A stretch of DNA of 64,000 nucleotides from Solibacillus sp. R5-41 (GTDB lineage Bacteria > Bacillota > Bacilli > Bacillales_A > Planococcaceae): assembly GCF_002736105.1 (NCBI RefSeq), contig NZ_CP024123.1:2472001-2536000 (forward strand), written 5' to 3'. Position numbers and translations under genes: made by a program. Below the pieces are notes generated by a model. It searched no databases. It had not been told where the DNA came from and saw only the letters and a list, made by a program, of their open reading frames with translations. How positions within the stretch are numbered: the stretch's first letter is position 1; each line of letters starts with the position of its first letter. Below, in pieces: positions 43,789-53,342 of this stretch.

Positions 43789-44355
43789 TCATTTTATTAT
43801 CTTTAAATTATCTACAGGTAAAAATACAATTTTTGCGGTACCCAAAATTTTATCCTTCGAAACAAATCCAACACTAGGGTCTCTGCTATCCGTGCTGTTA
43901 CGACGATTATCTCCTAATACAAAAAAGTATCCATCTGGCACAGTTAATTCACCTAAATTCCCCTCTAATGTAAAGTCTCCAGTAAGTGTATCATTGTCTA
44001 TTAAAGCTTTTTTATATTCCTCTAAGTAGGGTTCTTTGTACCTCTCACCGTTAATAAAAAGTTCATCGTTTTCATAAACGATGCGGTCACCAGGTATACC
44101 AATAATACGTTTGATATAATTAGTATCTTCTTTTGCTTCAAATACAATCACATCAAATCTTTCATACTCCATCGATTTTGGTCCGATTTTATCCACTATT
44201 ACTCTGTCACCATTTTCAAATGTGGGCATCATAGAAGCACCGTCAACTACAATAGGGGTAAATAAGAAAAATCGAATACCATATGCAAAAGCAATAGCAA
44301 TTCCTATTGCTTTTGCCAATTCCAATAATTCAATTTTTTCTTTTGCTTTTTTCAC
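43789..44355 (-). CDS. Type I signal peptidase
   Basis: 188 residues from the GTG eight bases after GAGG. One N-terminal membrane anchor (about 11-30), the catalytic Ser in VVDGASMMPTF, Lys in NYIKRIIGIPGDRI and box E FFVLGDNRRNSTDSRDPS. It cleaves signal peptides outside the membrane. As a lone gene between repeats it is probably an extra paralogue. Confidence 0.93.
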   Translation of the reverse strand: MKKAKEKIELLELAKAIGIAIAFAYGIRFFLFTPIVVDGASMMPTFENGDRVIVDKIGPKSMEYERFDVIVFEAKEDTNYIKRIIGIPGDRIVYENDELFINGERYKEPYLEEYKKALIDNDTLTGDFTLEGNLGELTVPDGYFFVLGDNRRNSTDSRDPSVGFVSKDKILGTAKIVFLPVDNLKIIK

Positions 44356-44447
44356 GTTCAACACCTCTTTCTCTTTTAAACACTTAGCATTTATTTGAAT
44401 AATTCATTAAATCAACTTATTCGACTTCCCTTTAATAATACCTGCTA

Positions 44448-44540
44448 TTTCAACTAACCTGCTGCGATAGTTCAATAAGAAAAAAGAGCTGCATAGGCAA
44501 CTCAATGTTCTTCAAGTAAAACTCCCATCAGTACAATTGA
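44448..44540. repeat. Array repeat copy 7 (full)
   Basis: TTCAACTAACCTGCTGCG, the AAAAAAGAGCTGC and GCAACTC hairpin, then the CTTCAAGTAAA unit. The following 44541-44805 shows no supported gene. Confidence 0.8.
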
Positions 44541-44805
44541 CGAGTGTAGATTTAAATAAAAATTGATTATTTGTAATAAAGTCTGATAATTCATAAAAAT
44601 GTTTGATACAATTGCAATGACAAGATGGATTATGACAATTCCACAAACGGGACATTTTACAGAACGAGGATTAGAAAATCACAGGGTAAAATGAGTTAGC
44701 ATTGGTGAATATTTTGTGTACCCTATTTTGAGAATTATGGAAATGAAATTTGAAATGTTTTGGGATATTTGTGGAAGTGCTCGTCTTAGGAGAGGAGATA
44801 AAAAA

Positions 44806-45318
44806 ATGATTGAATTACGAAAGATAACCGGGGATAACATAGATGAAGTAATAGCACTAGAAGTTGAAGAAAACCAGGAAGACTTGTTAGAAACTACTAA
44901 CCTCAGAAGCTTTGCAGATGCTCATATGTTGAACGCAGACGGTATACCAGCGACTCCTTTTGCCATTTATGCCGAAGAAGTTGCGGTTGGATTTTTGATG
45001 TATATTTATGATACGTTGGATCATGAGTCATTTGAAAATGAAGTTTTTTACGGGAAGAAGAGCTATTTTATTTGGCACATTATGATTGGCCAGAGTTACC
45101 AGGGGAAAGGGTATGGCAAACTTGCTTTTGAAAAAATGTTGATGGATATTGAATCTATGCCAGATGGAGAAGCGGAATATGTTGCCCTCTTTTATCATAC
45201 AAGTAATGTCATAGCTAAAACATTATACGCTTCATTTGGTTTCGTAGATACAGGAATCATTCAGGATAATTCGATGTTGGCGATTAAAAATCTAAATGTG
45301 AAAAAAAAGAATCCTTAG
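44806..45318 (+). CDS. GNAT acetyltransferase, spermidine-acetyltransferase-like
   Basis: 170 residues from the ATG behind GGAGAGGAG; 30 upstream codons are dropped. WHIMIGQSYQGKGYGKLAFE contains the Q-x-x-G-x-G/A acetyl-CoA loop, and TLYASFGFVDTG is the usual C-terminal motif. It resembles BltD/PaiA-type polyamine acetyltransferases. One of the few plus-strand genes in the array. Confidence 0.87.
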   Translation: MIELRKITGDNIDEVIALEVEENQEDLLETTNLRSFADAHMLNADGIPATPFAIYAEEVAVGFLMYIYDTLDHESFENEVFYGKKSYFIWHIMIGQSYQGKGYGKLAFEKMLMDIESMPDGEAEYVALFYHTSNVIAKTLYASFGFVDTGIIQDNSMLAIKNLNVKKKNP

Positions 45319-45576
45319 TAGAATAGGATCTCTCGTAAAGAAATATAAGCTATCAACGTCTTGACCCTTAATAAACACAAATGTCCAGAAGAAAAAACCG
45401 AGTTTGTTAACTCTGTCTTAGCAAAAATATAATATTTATACCGCAATCGGGCGCGAATGTTTTAGAATTACTAGGTAGAAAATGATCAAACTTTATTACA
45501 AAAATCGCATAGTATTTCACAAAGAATTAACCCGTTTTGATCAATCATTTTTCAAAACGAGTTCTTATCATTTAAC

Positions 45577-45945
45577 TTAAAATATAGATTTTAGGTGGTT
45601 AATTTCTTCAGTACCATCTATTTTAACCACCTTAACTTTCACATATTTAATTGGACTAATAGCAAACCAAAATCTTTTTTCACCTTCAACGTCAATAATT
45701 GTTGCTTGTTCATCACCTGCATATACTTTTGCAATTGAATTGTCATTGATTGCACAAGAATAAATATAGGGTTCACTATTCAAAGAAGACCATTTAACAG
45801 GAAAATTCCATCAGCACCTCTTGTTTGTATCCATTGCCATTGTTTATCCTCTTTTTCAAAGTAAGTTATAAAGATTTTTTCTACGTGTTCATTCTGTTCT
45901 TTGAACACTGAAGGCAGCCTTGTTTTGCTAAAGCACCCGTAGTTG
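45577..45945 (-). pseudogene. Frameshifted hypothetical gene
   Basis: The downstream part (NSEPYIYSCAINDNS, FWFAISPIKYVKVKVV) continues upstream in another frame as FKEQNEHVEKIFITYFEKE and WQWIQTRGADG. The shift is near 45795. The 5' end merges with a repeat copy and has no good start. Family unknown. 45319-45576 holds no gene. Confidence 0.55.
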
Positions 45946-45955
45946 AAGAACAGGG
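45927..45955. repeat. Array repeat copy 8 (short)
   Basis: TTGCTAAAGCACCCGTAG, then TTGAAGAA: a worn second unit, just after the HD gene stop. Confidence 0.55.
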
Positions 45956-45961
45956 GCTTAT

Positions 45962-46939
45962 TTAATTTGAAATTATCTTTACATACATTCCTCTTGTAGC
46001 TTTTTCATAAGCTCTTTTATTCATTTCCCTTACTCTTTCTGAAAGTAAAGATGCTCTAATTAACTCATTTCCATTGAAAACTGAAGGATCAATCAGTCGA
46101 ACTTTGTTTTTTCGATGTAAATTGTAATTAGTTGTATCTTCCTTTACTTTCACGTTTTGATTAAGTCTTCTTATATGATCTTGTATCTCTTTATCTTTTG
46201 ATGATTTTATATGTTGAATTAGATCATCATCTTCTCCAAGAAAGTCATCAAGATTTATAAATTCTTTTTCTAAAGATAATTTTAATGTTTTTGCTAAAGT
46301 GTCATTACCATATATATTTAACGGATCCATAAAGAAATCAATAACTTCTTTATAATATGTTTTAACAAACCATTCTGCTATTTCAATATTTTGAAGATAC
46401 ATTTTTCCTTCAATAACTACTAAATTATTTAAAAAGGTTTGAACATCTATTAATGAAATTTGTCCATACTCATGCATATCGCGTAAAGTAGAATCCACCC
46501 TATCTGCACATAATTCAGGTGCAGGTTGCTCAAGTAATGTCCACTTTGAATCATCAAACAATATATCCTCATATCTGTAATGATATTTCTCCAAAATTGA
46601 TGGTATTTCTGAGTTTATTATTACAGAATTAAATATTGTTTCATGATAATCCTCGTTTTTATTATCGAAAACAAAATCAACCACATGAGAGAATGCTGTG
46701 TGTGATACATCATGTAGCAAACCAGCAATTTGCTCCTCTAATGAACCACCGAGTTTTTTTATTAAAAGCATTACTCCAACTGAATGATCATACCGAGTTT
46801 CGTTCCATTTTTCATTAACTAAATAACTTGCTCCCCCTTGATGAATTCCCTTTAACCTTTGCACAGGTTTACTTAATATTAAATCTTCTAACACCTTTTC
46901 TATTTCAAATTCTCCATAAAGTTTTTCTGAAATAATCAA
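45962..46939 (-). CDS. HD-domain phosphohydrolase
   Basis: 325 residues from a TTG behind AGGAG. NETRYDHSVGVMLLIKKLGG and GLLHDVSHTAFSHVVDFVF carry the H...HD metal ligands, with the later Asp in CADRVDSTLRDM. Proteins of this type often hydrolyse dNTPs or nucleotides (dGTPase-like). Substrate unknown. Confidence 0.87.
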   Translation of the reverse strand: MIISEKLYGEFEIEKVLEDLILSKPVQRLKGIHQGGASYLVNEKWNETRYDHSVGVMLLIKKLGGSLEEQIAGLLHDVSHTAFSHVVDFVFDNKNEDYHETIFNSVIINSEIPSILEKYHYRYEDILFDDSKWTLLEQPAPELCADRVDSTLRDMHEYGQISLIDVQTFLNNLVVIEGKMYLQNIEIAEWFVKTYYKEVIDFFMDPLNIYGNDTLAKTLKLSLEKEFINLDDFLGEDDDLIQHIKSSKDKEIQDHIRRLNQNVKVKEDTTNYNLHRKNKVRLIDPSVFNGNELIRASLLSERVREMNKRAYEKATRGMYVKIISN

Positions 46940-47027
46940 TTCAATACTCCTTTTTTGTACAAAAACCTTTAATAGAATTTCTTAAGTTATCCAATCCCTC
47001 TCACATAAGTACATTAAGTACTTCAAC

Positions 47028-47090
47028 AAGAAAGTGCATTAATCCTCCTTGTTCAACGCTACCAATTAGTGAAGTAAGACAGTTAAGTAA
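47028..47090. repeat. Array repeat copy 9 (degenerate)
   Basis: AACAAGAAAGTGCATTAAT and TTGTTCAACGCTACC traces of both units. 47091-47257 holds no gene I can support. Confidence 0.4.
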
Positions 47091-47257
47091 TCCCCATTTG
47101 TCTCCCGTAGTCAAAAAGGTTTTCATAAGGATCTCCTTCTAACCCTAAAACTTTACAAAAAGCAGGCTCTGTTTAAATCCTTGTTTTTTTAGATTTATTA
47201 CCACGGGTTTTGAACAAATAATTCAAATTAAATCCACTCAAAACTAAAATTAGCATT

Positions 47258-47292
47258 AATGATCTTCAATTAAAGCCCCGGTTAATTGAATA
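47258..47292. repeat. Array repeat copy 10 (second unit)
   Basis: TGATCTTCAATTAAAGCCCC, then GGTTAATTGAA. It immediately precedes the stop side of a tiny gene. Confidence 0.7.
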
Positions 47293-47305
47293 ATCCAATA
47301 ACACT

Positions 47306-47389
47306 CTAACTTGGTGACACTGAAGTTAAAAACCACATAGCTAATAAAGTCAACCAAATTACTGCTATACCTATAATAAAACGCTTCAC
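47306..47389 (-). CDS. 27-residue membrane peptide in an array cassette
   Basis: A GTG start behind AGGGGA gives MKRFIIGIAVIWLTLL, then AMWFLTSVSPS: one positively started membrane segment. It is the only ORF between two repeats about 110 bp apart. Function unknown. Confidence 0.5.
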   Translation of the reverse strand: MKRFIIGIAVIWLTLLAMWFLTSVSPS

Positions 47390-47401
47390 ATTCAATCCCC
47401 T

Positions 47402-47490
47402 TTCTACCACTAACCCGCCCCTTTAGTTTAATTACTTCAACAAAAAAGGGCGTTAATCCCTTTTCTTGGATCAGCACGCCCTTTAGTTTA
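47402..47490. repeat. Array repeat copy 11 (variant with GGGCGT stem)
   Basis: CACTAACCCGCCCCTTTAG, then a new hairpin AAGGGCGT with ACGCCCTT in place of the usual GAGCTGC stem, and a CCCTTTAGTTTAATTA end. Confidence 0.65.
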
Positions 47491-47571
47491 ATTATAATAT
47501 TTCACAATTTCTTCTTTGCAACATGAAATGAATCTCAATATGCAGCGCATGTATTTATTTCATGTATCCTT

Positions 47572-48558
47572 TTACCATGATTTTTGAAAGCTCTTTCTTA
47601 ATTCATCGGCAACACGAACTAACTTTACTTTTAATTCATCAAACCAAGATGGAATATCATTAATTTCTCCATAATCCAAAGATCTTAATAATTTGGAGAA
47701 CTTATATAAGTTTGCATATCTTTGAAACTGTGGAAATTGAGCCACTACATCATTTTCTAAAAACATTTTTGAACGATATCCGTTCAAAAAAGATTGAATC
47801 AGCAATTTTGAATGAGCATTCTCATCGTCAATAAAATCATCAAGCGCTGTTACAATATCAAGTGCATACCAGTGATATATTGCATCATCAAAGTCGATTA
47901 TATTGAAACTATGACCCTTACCCTCTTCAAAAAAGATATTATCCAGTTGAAAATCATAGTGAATCAATCCGAACACATCTTTGTTATTGGGTAACGATTG
48001 AAGCCATTTCGTCACCCTACTTAGCTCTTCTAGGGCTATTTTTTCTCCTGGATGCTTTTTAAATACGCTTTCCATGAACTGTATTGTGTCCAACCAACTC
48101 TTTCTTCTTTCAAACAATGGTTCAAAATTTTTCGATAAACAATGAAGTGAGGCAAGTGATTTTCCCCATTCCTCCATCTGTTTTGCAGTAATTGTTTCTG
48201 CATCCAAATTTATTCCATTTGCTGCACTAAAGACAACGGCAATATATGTTCCTTCTGCGGTCTTTAGTGTTTCAATTAGTTCTCCACTTAATGATTGAAT
48301 TGGTGTTATAGATGGAAATCCATTCAATTGTAAATATTGTATAAACTCTAACTCAGCTTTTGTTTGTTTAATAGATTTATCCTGCTCAAAATTGAATCTC
48401 AAAAAATATTGATCTTGATTCCGTTCAAAAGCATACACAAAGTTTGCACTTGCACGCCACAACTCCAAAGTTCCCTCGTCATATTCCCAGAATTGAACAA
48501 GTCTCTGAGCGACTGCATCAGAAGCTACTCCTCTTACCATGTTTCCTAGATCCATCAT
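47572..48558 (-). CDS. APH-family phosphotransferase
   Basis: 328 residues behind GGGAGG. FGLIHYDFQLDNIFFEEG is the catalytic loop (H-x-D with N) and SFNIIDFDDAIYHWYALD the metal loop. It belongs to the YcbJ/homoserine-kinase-like branch. Substrate unknown. Third kinase of this superfamily in the window. Confidence 0.85.
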   Translation of the reverse strand: MMDLGNMVRGVASDAVAQRLVQFWEYDEGTLELWRASANFVYAFERNQDQYFLRFNFEQDKSIKQTKAELEFIQYLQLNGFPSITPIQSLSGELIETLKTAEGTYIAVVFSAANGINLDAETITAKQMEEWGKSLASLHCLSKNFEPLFERRKSWLDTIQFMESVFKKHPGEKIALEELSRVTKWLQSLPNNKDVFGLIHYDFQLDNIFFEEGKGHSFNIIDFDDAIYHWYALDIVTALDDFIDDENAHSKLLIQSFLNGYRSKMFLENDVVAQFPQFQRYANLYKFSKLLRSLDYGEINDIPSWFDELKVKLVRVADELRKSFQKSW

Positions 48559-48775
48559 CTTTTATTTTTCCTCCCATTACCTTTGAGAGGATTAAACCTT
48601 AGTTAAGAAGTAATCCCTCTCATTAGCATGCTATTTTGAAATTCTTTCATTTTCAATATGTCACCCCTTCCTTAAGTTTCCGCTATAAAAAATCAATAGC
48701 CAGACATATTCTAATTCTACATAAAATTACAAATACCTTTTTTGTAATTTCTGCCCTTATAGGTAAATAAGGCTT

Positions 48776-48840
48776 ACTACAACAAGAAAAGGAGCTGCCG
48801 AACCATGTTTGTTCAGCAACTCTTGCACCTGTTGTATAAA
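48776..48840. repeat. Array repeat copy 12 (hairpin variant)
   Basis: AAGAAAAGGAGCTGCC and TTCAGCAACTCTTGC: the GAGCTGC/GCAACTC hairpin enlarged by GAAC and GTTC arms. The rest of 48559-49033 holds no gene. Confidence 0.6.
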
Positions 48841-48977
48841 AATTATTAATTATGAATCCTACATCGTTTCAATGTATATTTTCTGCGTCACAACGTAGTT
48901 TTCCATAGTTACAACCTATTAAATCTGATAAGTTATACTCGCTACTGAGTAACATGCTTATGTTATTAACATAACAC

Positions 48978-49020
48978 TAAAAACTCCCTGGCGGATTGGA
49001 TCTTTCACCACAGGGAGTTT
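48978..49020 (-). terminator. Terminator of the DUF418 gene
   Basis: AAACTCCCTG and CAGGGAGTTT pair across about 20 nt, with T residues after the stem on the minus strand. Confidence 0.7.
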
Positions 49021-49033
49021 CGCATGTAATTAT

Positions 49034-50077
49034 TTATTTATTTGGCACTGCTTTTCTTCCATAGGTCATAAAACGCCATAGCTTTTCAAATGGTCCCATT
49101 TTAAAGAATTTGAACCAGATAACACTAAAGATAATTTGAATGACAAAAATTAAGATTGCAATGATAACCACATAAGAAGGCGAAACAACTTCAAGCCCCA
49201 TTAAAGAAATAATAGCTAAGCCAATAAAGCTTTGTGCCAAATAATTTGTGAATGCCATTTGACCAACTCTTCCAATTGGCTTAAGAAACTTCGCGATGCT
49301 TTTATTCTCCAACAGTACAAATAGGCAAGTTAAATAAAAATACGTTGTCGGAATTACACCTAAACCAATTATTAATTGTAGATTTTGATAATCTCCTCTT
49401 GGAGCAAACCAAATCCAAAGGGAGATCCCTACAAAAATGGGGAATGTCACAAATTGAATCCACTTTAGTTGTTTTGAGTATTCACTAATTTGATTAATCC
49501 AATCCGCTTTTGCTACTAAAAAACCAGTTAAAAACATGATAAAAATAGTAACTGTATCATTTCCTAATATTCCAAATAAAGTGGAAAAAGTTCCTAGATT
49601 TGGCATAAATAATTGTCCGAGAATGGAAAGTACATGAACAGTAATGATAGCAAATATCCATTTACTAATCGTTGAAATCTTTACATTATAGAATGGAATG
49701 AGTAAAAAACCTATAATTGCATAGATAGAAAGGATTGAGCCCCAAAAAACAATTATATGGACGATACCAATTAATAATAAAGCTAGTAAACGTCTTGCAA
49801 AACGCCATCTTGGCTTATCGCCACGTGCTTCTGCACGTGAAGCAAAAATATAAAAACCTACACCGAAGAGGAATGAAAAAATAGAAAAGAATTTCTTCTC
49901 AATAAAAATATCAATGAGCGTTTCAATAATAACATTAATTCCACTATATTCAGGCAGTTCACCCTCTACCAATACCTTGAAGGCCGCCACATTTATAAAC
50001 AAAATGCCAAATAACGCTAGCCCACGAATAATATCTAAGGAAACGATTCTTTCTTTCTCAGTAACAAACGAATTCAT
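49034..50077 (-). CDS. DUF418 family membrane protein (YeiB-like)
   Basis: 347 residues with about nine membrane segments. RIVSLDIIRGLALFGILFIN at the N-terminus and GQMAFTNYLAQSFIG near the C-terminus are the DUF418 signatures. SFLFGVGFYIFASRAEARG is also typical. Related to acyltransferase-3-like membrane proteins; possibly moves or modifies envelope molecules. Confidence 0.9.
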   Translation of the reverse strand: MNSFVTEKERIVSLDIIRGLALFGILFINVAAFKVLVEGELPEYSGINVIIETLIDIFIEKKFFSIFSFLFGVGFYIFASRAEARGDKPRWRFARRLLALLLIGIVHIIVFWGSILSIYAIIGFLLIPFYNVKISTISKWIFAIITVHVLSILGQLFMPNLGTFSTLFGILGNDTVTIFIMFLTGFLVAKADWINQISEYSKQLKWIQFVTFPIFVGISLWIWFAPRGDYQNLQLIIGLGVIPTTYFYLTCLFVLLENKSIAKFLKPIGRVGQMAFTNYLAQSFIGLAIISLMGLEVVSPSYVVIIAILIFVIQIIFSVIWFKFFKMGPFEKLWRFMTYGRKAVPNK

Positions 50078-50295
50078 TTTTAAAAACTCCTTTTCTTTCG
50101 CACTTTATTGCTCTATGGCTATCATAGCCTCCCATCCTTACAGTAACTTTTAGAAAAGCTTACAAGAACCTTAAATTTATAGATGTGTCTCATTATTTAA
50201 TGCCTTTTTTCATTTATATTAGCTTTTAATCCCCTTCTAAAAGCAAAAATTTCATATTTTACAGTAACAATTATTTTTTTTATTAATGAGAATAG

Positions 50296-50448
50296 ATGGT
50301 GTATAGACACCGCAAATTTGTTTTTTGCTACCCTAGCTATAAATACTGTGGACCAGGATGTTCAGGATCAGGTAGACCTATTTACGCTGTAGATTCATGC
50401 TGCAAATTACATTATTTATCGTATCAGATATTAATGTCGTTGCTATAA
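50296..50448 (+). pseudogene. Phospholipase A2-like remnant
   Basis: CYPSYKYCGPGCSGSGRPIY followed by AVDSCCKLHYLSYQ copies the calcium loop and active-site helix of small phospholipase A2 proteins. The usual H-D-x-C-Y reads H-Y-L-S-Y, so the catalytic Asp and one Cys are lost. No ribosome site is present and the frame ends after 50 codons. Confidence 0.55.
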
Positions 50449-50583
50449 AAATACTAATACTTAAAATCATAATTAAGCCAATTAGAAATAATCCTTTTTA
50501 TTCTCCAGCTTTATCCCTCTACAAATTATTCATCATATACAATTTTAAACAACTATCACTATATGAACCAATAATTATTAACA

Positions 50584-50612
50584 AAACTTCCCTGTTAGTT
50601 CAATAAAGAAAA
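50584..50612. repeat. Array repeat copy 13 (half unit)
   Basis: CTTCCCTGTTAGTTCAATAA followed by AGAAAAAGC. Confidence 0.65.
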
Positions 50613-50632
50613 AGCTATATTATAGGAAAAGG

Positions 50633-50734
50633 TTGATAAATAACGTTAAAGAATCCGCTGTATATGCAAGACTTTATTCAAAATATGAACCAGTGCAATT
50701 TCTTAATAGCATTGAAAGTGTTGGTTTAGAATAA
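50633..50734 (+). pseudogene. Short ORF, likely C-terminal gene fragment
   Basis: A 33-codon frame reading KESAVYARLYSKYEPVQFLN and ending SIESVGLE. It has a protein-like composition but only a weak TTG start. It begins right after a repeat, suggesting a truncated gene. 50078-50295 and 50449-50583 show nothing else. Confidence 0.3.
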
Positions 50735-50780
50735 AGTTTGATTATTAATTACTCTAATTCCTTGATTTTACTGTATATAA

Positions 50781-50823
50781 AAAGCTGTCGTTTTGAATAA
50801 AGATTAATCAAAATGACAGCTTT
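50781..50823 (-). terminator. Terminator of the ClC gene
   Basis: A 16-bp stem with one mismatch (AAAGCTGTCGTTTTGA with its partner); T residues follow on the minus strand. Confidence 0.8.
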
Positions 50824-50905
50824 CTATTATTTTTAATATTATAAAAAAGATTGATTATTTTAAATCTCTTTATTCCACATATATCTAACTACCCAGCGTC
50901 ACTAA

Positions 50906-52147
50906 CTAAAATGAAGCAGTTATTTTTTGTGGAAGTTTATTACTCATTTTACTTAACCCAATAAATATAACCACAATGATTAATATAACCGGGGCTAACT
51001 CTTTCGGGAAAAATAGCATTAGAAACAGTCCTACTAGTAAAGGTGACTTTAAAATAGAGATCGAAGCACTACTACCTATAACAGCTACGATAAAGATCAT
51101 ATCTAGTTGTGGAAACAGCATCGCGACAGCGTAGCCTTGTAATATGGAAGCGAATATTACCGGGAAAATATTTCCACCAACCCAACCTGACTTTAAACAA
51201 AACTCCATTAAAACCAGTTTTAAAACAGAAGCCAAAATTAATGTAGCAATTGAAAGTGTCGGTACTAAACTAGGCAAAGCTTGCATAGAAAGTTGGCCGG
51301 AAAAAAGTAGATTAGGAGCAATTAAAGACATCAAACCAATACCAATACCACCGATAACAGCACTTAAAATAATTTTATTGTTTATTTTAGAAAAGAATTT
51401 ATTCATTGTTCTTTCCATTAGTTCATATAGCTTACTAAACAAAATACCAAACAAAATTAAAGGAATAAAAAGAACCAATTCATCCAAACCCCAATTAGTT
51501 TCCCCTAATTTTGTCACAAAAGGGTGTTGGTCTGATATTTTTGTTAAAAACATAAAAGCAACCATACCGTTAACGATAAATACCATATATAAAAATTTTT
51601 TAAATAAAAGTAGCTTTTTCTCTTTAGGAGCCCGATCAGGATCATAGGAAATAAGGTAGTTATGAGGTAATGCTAATTTTTTCAGTCTAATTAACCACGA
51701 TTCCTTTTTCCATTCGTTGTAGGAAAAATAAAAGTAACGCATTTTATCCCCCTGCCATACCGATAACGCAATAACAGAACTTAATAAGGCTGCTTCGGGA
51801 CCTACGCTTGCACCAAAGATTAAAATGAAAAAAGCAATTAAAAAATTGAGCCATACATATGAATAGTCAATTCTTTGAGTTGTTTTTAATTCAATAATAG
51901 AAGCATTAGCTGTTTTAGGAAGATTTCCCCACTTATACCTACTAAAACCTACTATAACACCACCAAAAATACATAAAAATAATGTATAGATGAAGGGTGT
52001 TTTTAAATTAGTGGGTATGTCAGTCCATAAAAATTCCGTCAACTCATTAACTAAAATTAAAAAAACAGAAGAAATAGAACCGATTATCCCACTTAGAATT
52101 AAGCCATAAACAAGTAATCCGATTATTTTAAAGTACTTCTCAGTCAA
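50906..52147 (-). CDS. ClC-family chloride channel/transporter
   Basis: 413 residues from a TTG behind GGGGAA. About ten membrane segments. LIFGASVGPEAALLSSVIAL corresponds to the G-K/R-E-G-P filter region and GWVGGNIFPVIFASI to G-x-F-x-P. The second segment lacks the classic charged residue before GPE. Substrate may be chloride or fluoride; not decidable here. Confidence 0.82.
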   Translation of the reverse strand: MTEKYFKIIGLLVYGLILSGIIGSISSVFLILVNELTEFLWTDIPTNLKTPFIYTLFLCIFGGVIVGFSRYKWGNLPKTANASIIELKTTQRIDYSYVWLNFLIAFFILIFGASVGPEAALLSSVIALSVWQGDKMRYFYFSYNEWKKESWLIRLKKLALPHNYLISYDPDRAPKEKKLLLFKKFLYMVFIVNGMVAFMFLTKISDQHPFVTKLGETNWGLDELVLFIPLILFGILFSKLYELMERTMNKFFSKINNKIILSAVIGGIGIGLMSLIAPNLLFSGQLSMQALPSLVPTLSIATLILASVLKLVLMEFCLKSGWVGGNIFPVIFASILQGYAVAMLFPQLDMIFIVAVIGSSASISILKSPLLVGLFLMLFFPKELAPVILIIVVIFIGLSKMSNKLPQKITASF

Positions 52148-52527
52148 AATAAAATTCCCCACTTTTAAAATGTAAATTAAGACTCTCTCTTGTTGCTTTA
52201 AGTAACTATATTCAATTAAAATACTAATAATTTTAATTATGTCGATATAATTATACTTGACTATACAATGAAAAGCTACTTTTAAGGAGTAGCTTCATTG
52301 GAGTGCTATTTTTTATTTGAATAATTTTATTATTCAACTCCCTCGTAAAATAAGAAATCCTATTAAGCTGTCGCTAATAGGATTTCTTACCAATCTTTTT
52401 ATAAATGATCGGACTTAGTCTTAAATTATCAAACTTTATTTTAAAATTACAGAAAGCTTTGTTGCCATAGCTGTATAGGGCATTTTGTAATAAAGTTTTA
52501 TCATTTCGGAAACCGAATATTCAAATA
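52148..52527. other. Intergenic region with three hairpins
   Basis: A stem around 52268-52300 (GAAAAGCTACT with AGTAGCTT), a perfect 14-bp stem at 52349-52389 (AAGAAATCCTATTA with its complement), and AAACTTTATT/AATAAAGTTT arms near 52433-52499. No supported ORF. Confidence 0.5.
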
Positions 52528-52560
52528 GAGCCCCCGTTAGTTTAAGTACAATCATTCACA
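52528..52560. repeat. Array repeat copy 14 (tail variant)
   Basis: GAGCCCCCGTTAGTTTAAGT, then ACAATCATTCACATA. It ends against the stop of the acetyltransferase gene. Confidence 0.75.
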
Positions 52561-52562
52561 TA

Positions 52563-53144
52563 CTAAAGGGATCTTGTTGAATTATCCTTGATTTGATTCC
52601 AGTCTCTTTTTAACAAAGAAAAAGAGTAGTGGTCATAATACTTACCTCTAAATAAATGCTTATCTCTGTAAACCCCTTCATTCTTAAATCCTAGCTTTTC
52701 TAATAATTTTATAGAATTGACATTTTCCAAAGCTACAAATGCGTTAATTCTATTCAGTGCCATATTATTAAAGCCACTTTCAATAGCACTTATCAATCCC
52801 TCTTTCATATATCCCTGTCCCCAATATTCGTGCCATAAATCATAGCCGATTTCCGCTATATTGTTCGTTCTATCCCAACAATGAAATCCACACGTTCCAA
52901 GTTGTTGATTATTACTTTTCTCGACTAATATCCACCGATTTAATCCTTTTTCTTCAGGATTTGAATTCCATTCAACAAACTCTGTAGCTTCATTTCTAGT
53001 CGTAAACACTTCTTCATCATATAAAAATTCACATACTTTTTCGTTGCTGAAGAGTCGATAAATAAAGTCAATATCCTCATTTCCCACATTCCGCAAAATC
53101 AATCTGTCAGTTTCTAAATTAGGGAATTTACTATGTACAGTCAA
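52563..53144 (-). CDS. GNAT acetyltransferase, RimJ/RimL type
   Basis: 193 residues from a TTG behind AAGGAG. ETDRLILRNVGNEDIDFIYR at the start, YDLWHEYWGQGYMKEG with the acetyl-CoA loop and ENVNSIKLLEKLGFKNEG fit RimJ/L acetyltransferases. The target may be a protein N-terminus or a small molecule. Confidence 0.9.
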   Translation of the reverse strand: MTVHSKFPNLETDRLILRNVGNEDIDFIYRLFSNEKVCEFLYDEEVFTTRNEATEFVEWNSNPEEKGLNRWILVEKSNNQQLGTCGFHCWDRTNNIAEIGYDLWHEYWGQGYMKEGLISAIESGFNNMALNRINAFVALENVNSIKLLEKLGFKNEGVYRDKHLFRGKYYDHYSFSLLKRDWNQIKDNSTRSL

Positions 53145-53245
53145 TTTAAGCACTCCTTATGATAACTAAATTAGGAACGTTTATTCTTAGATGAATAACG
53201 TTAAATCTTTACGTCTTTAATATTTCGACAGTCTTTAAAATATAC

Positions 53246-53298
53246 CTTCTTATTCAACTATCCTGCCCCGTTAGTTTAAGTACAATCTTTCACATTTA
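53246..53298. repeat. Array repeat copy 15 (unit plus tail)
   Basis: TTCAACTATCCTGCCCCG, then TTAGTTTAAGTACAATC and a TTTCACATT end. Confidence 0.75.
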
Positions 53299-53342
53299 TT
53301 ACAACCAAAAGTGAAAAATAAAAGAAATCTAGATAAATAGTT

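Noticed and set aside
44612-44698. Short plus-strand ORF (MTRWIMTIPQTG)
   Set aside because: No ribosome site and no support beyond an open frame; possibly a gene fragment.
47001-47126. 41-codon minus-strand ORF with GGAG site
   Set aside because: Most of it is translation through a degenerate array repeat; at best it is the start of a lost gene.
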